64,000 nt of DNA from the NCBI GenBank assembly GCA_951813615.1, contig OX638377.1, positions 3,622,599-3,686,598 on the forward strand, given 5' to 3'. The notes under the pieces were generated by a model, which had not been told where the DNA came from, searched no databases, and was given only the letters and a program-made list of their open reading frames with translations. Below, piece by piece: positions 61,229 to 64,000 of the stretch (position 1 is its first letter; the number at the start of each line of letters is the position of its first letter). Made by a program: the position numbers and the translations under genes. Origin of the DNA: an uncultured Latescibacterota bacterium. GTDB lineage: Bacteria; Latescibacterota; UBA2968; UBA8231.

Positions 61229-62317
61229 ATGACCGACGAGCACCCGCTGATCCTCGACAGCCATCTCGATCTATCCTTCTCCGCCCTGCAAATCAACCGC
61301 GACCTGACGCAAAAGGCCGCCACCGTGCGCGTCCACGACTCCGTGCAGACCATGGAGGGCTTCGGCTCCTGCACAGTGACTTTTCCCGAACTGCGTCGAG
61401 GCAAGGTCGGCCTGTTCTGCGGCACGGTGATGTCGCGCCTAGATCCAGGCGACCGCTGGACCCGCACCGGCATGTACTGCCAAGCCCAATGCCACGGCGT
61501 CGGCCGCGGACATTTAGCGTACTACCAAGCACTCGAACGCGCGGGTTTGCTCCGCTTCGTCAAAAACATCGCTGATTTAGACGAAACCATCGCCGCTTGG
61601 CAAAATCCCGAACCAACCACTCCCTTCGGCCTAATCCTCGCCATGGAGAGCGCCGATCCCATCTTAGGCCCGGACCAAGTGCCTGAGTGGCGCGAACTCG
61701 GCCTGCGCCTAGTGTCGATCTCGCATTACGGCACCAGCACCTACTCGCACGGCACCGGTACCGAAGGGGGGCTGCTGCCGCCGGCCAAACCCCTGCTCGA
61801 CGCGCTCAAAGCGGCCGGCATTATCATCGACTTGACCCACTTGACCGACCAAGCCCACTGGGAACTCTTGGAGTTGTACGATGGCCCAGTCTGCGCTTCG
61901 CACCACAATTGTCGCACCCTAGTCCCCGGCCAGCGCCAGCTCACCGACGAAATGATCCACTCCATCGCCGAGCGCGATGGGGTCATCGGCACAGCCTTTG
62001 ACGCCTGGATGCTCGACCCGGACTGGCAGCGCAAAGTCCCCGCCTTTGAGCAACTGACCAGCGCCACGTTGGCAACCGTCGCCGACCACATCGACCACAT
62101 CTGTCAGCTTTTGGGCACTTCGCGCCACTGCGGCATTGGCACCGATCTCGACGGCGGCTTCGGCTCCGAGCAAGCCCCGCGCAACCTCAACACCATCGCC
62201 GATCTGCAAAAACTCCAGCCTATCCTCGCGCACCGTGGCTACGCGCCAGCAGATATCGCCGGCATCTTCGCTGGCAACTGGATTCGGCTCTTCAAGGACG
62301 TATGGAGCCATCCGTAG
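61229..62317 (+). CDS. M19 membrane dipeptidase-family protein, tandem paralogue
   Basis: From the ATG at 61229 (MTDEHPLILDSHLDLSF) it is 362 residues. All zinc ligands are present: H-x-D in SHLDL, E in MESADP, H in IDLTHLTD, H in CASHHNCR and D in GTDLDGGFG. It is similar to the preceding gene along its length, so the pair came from a tandem duplication. The frame upstream to 61079 overlaps the previous gene and is not used. Two intact copies suggest divided substrate preference. Confidence 0.9.
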   Translation: MTDEHPLILDSHLDLSFSALQINRDLTQKAATVRVHDSVQTMEGFGSCTVTFPELRRGKVGLFCGTVMSRLDPGDRWTRTGMYCQAQCHGVGRGHLAYYQALERAGLLRFVKNIADLDETIAAWQNPEPTTPFGLILAMESADPILGPDQVPEWRELGLRLVSISHYGTSTYSHGTGTEGGLLPPAKPLLDALKAAGIIIDLTHLTDQAHWELLELYDGPVCASHHNCRTLVPGQRQLTDEMIHSIAERDGVIGTAFDAWMLDPDWQRKVPAFEQLTSATLATVADHIDHICQLLGTSRHCGIGTDLDGGFGSEQAPRNLNTIADLQKLQPILAHRGYAPADIAGIFAGNWIRLFKDVWSHP

Positions 62318-62436
62318 GGGCGACCGGTCGGTCATTCCTACATCGCCTAAATCGGCCCGAATCGACATTGTATTTCATCTCATTTACAAATTCACACCCA
62401 TTTAATCCGCAAAATCGCCCAATTTAAAATTCTGTC

Positions 62437-62465
62437 TTGCTTTTATTGCAAAAATATCCGATACT
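62437..62465 (+). promoter_or_regulatory. candidate promoter of the acetolactate synthase gene
   Basis: TTGCTT at 62437-62442, 17 bases, GATACT at 62460-62465. Each hexamer has four of six consensus bases, and it stands in the 204-bp AT-rich gap before the gene. Spacing is ideal but the match is moderate. Confidence 0.35.
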
Positions 62466-62521
62466 TTCCGTCCTAGATAAACATAATTAGCTTAAACCAT
62501 CCATCTCAGGGAGAAATTGAC

Positions 62522-64000
62522 ATGGCGAGAGGAGCTGACAAAGTTATCGAAGCGCTCGACCGCTTCGGCGTCGAATACGTCTTCGGCCATCCTGGTGGCG
62601 CGGCCATGCCCATCTTCGACGCACTGCTCAACTCCAAACAGATTCGCTTCGTCCTCACCCGGCACGAGCAAGGCGCGACCCACATGGCCGATGGATACGC
62701 CCGTGCGACTGGGAAGCCCGGCGTCGTCCTCGTAACCTCCGGCCCGGGCGCAACCAACACCATCACCGGCCTGCTAACCGCGCTGATGGATTCCGCGCCC
62801 GTCATCGCCCTCACCGGCCAAACCGTCACCCCCATGCTCGGCAAAGACGCCTTTCAGGAGGCCGATGTCTTTGGCATCTCCATGCCCGTCGTCAAGCACT
62901 CCTATCTAGTGAGAGACCCCAACGACATCCCTCGTGTGATGACCGAGGCATTTCACATCGCCACCACCGGCCGACAGGGGCCAGTGCTCGTCGATTTGCC
63001 CAAGGACGTCACGCAGGGCGATCCCTTTCCCGAATGCATCACCGACTTTCCCGAGAAAGTGTACTTGCCTGGTTACACCTGGCAGACCAAGCCCGCGCCC
63101 GAGTTGCTCGAAGAAGCCGCCACCCTCCTGCGCCAGAGCAAGCGTCCCCTGCTCTACTTGGGCGGTGGCTGCATTGCCTCGGGCGGCCACGAGGCAGCCA
63201 AGGCCTTTGCTGAAAAGACGCGGATGCCAGTGACCAACACCCTGCTCGGCAAGGGAGCGTTCCCCGAGCAGCACGCGCTTTCGGTGGGTATGCTCGGCAT
63301 GCACGGCACGGCCTATGCCAACAAAGCCGTCGTCGGCTGCGACTTGATTATGTCGGTAGGAGGGCGCTGGGACGACCGGATTACCGGCAAGCTCTCGGAA
63401 TTCTGCCCGGATGCAAAAAAAATCCACATCGACATTGACCCAGCCGAATACGGCAAAGTGGTCATGCCCGACGTTTTTATCGAGGGCGATGCGCGCCAAG
63501 TCCTCGAAGAGCTAATCAACTACGTCGAGCCGATTGACACGGCAGCTTGGCTAGCCCAAATCGACGAGTGGAAGGCGAAATACCCGCTCAAATACGGCAA
63601 GCGCGGCGGTCTCAAGATGCAGGCTGTCATCGACCGCCTGTACGAGCTGACCGCTGGCCGCGCCGTGGTGACCACGGACGTCGGCCAGCACCAGATGTGG
63701 GCGGCCCAGTTCTACAAGACAGCGCACCACCGCCAGTGGCTATCTTCCGGCGGCGCTGGCACGATGGGCTTTGGCTTCCCCGCGGCCGTCGGTGCCCAAT
63801 TCGGTCGCCCCGAAGAGACCGTGGTCGCCATCTGCGGCGACGGCGGCTTCCAGATGACCCTGTGCGAACTGGCCACTGCCGTTATTCATCGGCTGCCGAT
63901 TAAGATCCTAGTCCTCGACAACAAGTACCTCGGGATGGTCCGTCAGTGGCAGGACCTCTTTTTTGACAATCGGCTCTCCGGCGTCGATCTAGAAGGCAAC
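62522..64000 (+). CDS. ilvB: acetolactate synthase large subunit (3' end outside window)
   Basis: The frame starts at ATG 62522, eight bases after AGGGAG, and is open at the right edge with 493 residues visible. It is a thiamine-diphosphate enzyme of the acetohydroxyacid synthase type: GVEYVFGHPGGAAMPIFDAL with LTRHEQGATHMADGYAR (the Glu that activates thiamine), SGPGATNTITGL, GKDAFQEADVFGIS, and the TPP motif G-D-G-G-F-Q-M followed by the N in DNKYLGMVRQWQ. It condenses two pyruvates or pyruvate and 2-ketobutyrate in branched-chain amino acid synthesis. The regulatory subunit ilvN, if adjacent, lies outside the window. Confidence 0.93.
   Translation, partial: MARGADKVIEALDRFGVEYVFGHPGGAAMPIFDALLNSKQIRFVLTRHEQGATHMADGYARATGKPGVVLVTSGPGATNTITGLLTALMDSAPVIALTGQTVTPMLGKDAFQEADVFGISMPVVKHSYLVRDPNDIPRVMTEAFHIATTGRQGPVLVDLPKDVTQGDPFPECITDFPEKVYLPGYTWQTKPAPELLEEAATLLRQSKRPLLYLGGGCIASGGHEAAKAFAEKTRMPVTNTLLGKGAFPEQHALSVGMLGMHGTAYANKAVVGCDLIMSVGGRWDDRITGKLSEFCPDAKKIHIDIDPAEYGKVVMPDVFIEGDARQVLEELINYVEPIDTAAWLAQIDEWKAKYPLKYGKRGGLKMQAVIDRLYELTAGRAVVTTDVGQHQMWAAQFYKTAHHRQWLSSGGAGTMGFGFPAAVGAQFGRPEETVVAICGDGGFQMTLCELATAVIHRLPIKILVLDNKYLGMVRQWQDLFFDNRLSGVDLEGN

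Overview
The window reads as chromosomal DNA from an uncultured Gram-negative bacterium, most likely of the FCB group (Latescibacterota-like); this is inference. The evidence is a PorV/PorQ-type outer-membrane protein, secreted proteins ending in a gliding/FlgD-type C-terminal domain, many lipoproteins with clear lipoboxes, ExbB/ExbD, and several PhyH dioxygenases, CBM9-like proteins and ASPIC/UnbV (CRTAC1-type) proteins. By eye the DNA is moderately GC-rich. I saw no rRNA, tRNA, CRISPR array, transposase or phage gene. The best promoters match TTGACA-17-TATAAT closely, so a normal housekeeping sigma factor is expected.

Layout. 0-9.4 kb: metabolic genes, comprising two PhyH dioxygenases, a YwqK-like repeat protein, a TIM-barrel glycosidase-like protein, a sialidase-like protein, a divergent GH42-like enzyme, a DapA-superfamily lyase and aroA. 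9.4-18 kb: a seven-gene minus-strand operon with a near-consensus promoter at one end and a perfect 22-bp hairpin at the other. It encodes a CBM9-like secreted protein, a lipoprotein, PorV, a 1081-residue TPR protein, ExbB, ExbD and a membrane-anchored DUF4159 protein. Divergent from it is a large secreted protein with Asp-rich repeats and a FlgD-type C-terminal domain. 21-29.5 kb: a plus-strand operon with a GT39-like/TPR fusion, two ASPIC/UnbV proteins and two TPR lipoproteins. 29.4-43.7 kb: minus-strand envelope genes, comprising an SGNH hydrolase with a TPR-like C-terminus, a parvulin lipoprotein, a second copy of the lipoprotein, a large outer-membrane protein, two more FlgD-CTD proteins and a second CBM9-like protein. 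44-53 kb: a minus-strand cluster with galU, a LarA-family protein, a CsgG/FlgT-like protein, PlsC, a PD40 propeller lipoprotein, a GT39 glycosyltransferase and small envelope proteins. 53-64 kb: a PfkB/heptokinase-like kinase, an acyl-CoA synthetase, a thrombospondin-type-3 outer-membrane protein, an enolase-superfamily enzyme, a second DUF4159 protein, two M19 dipeptidases and the start of an acetolactate synthase.

The best candidate for an undescribed system is the envelope machinery at 9.4-21 kb and its related locus at 33-44 kb. Each combines a CBM9-like protein, a member of one lipoprotein family and one or two members of a discoidin-like/FlgD-CTD family. The first locus adds PorV, a TPR scaffold and an ExbB-ExbD-DUF4159 energising module in which DUF4159 occupies the place usually held by TonB. 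PorV and FlgD-type C-termini point to a type-IX-like export or surface-assembly route, but no PorU, Sov or PorK-N genes are visible, so this stays a hypothesis. A second DUF4159 gene at 58.8 kb sits before a 50-bp remnant of an enolase-superfamily gene, suggesting a recombination event there.
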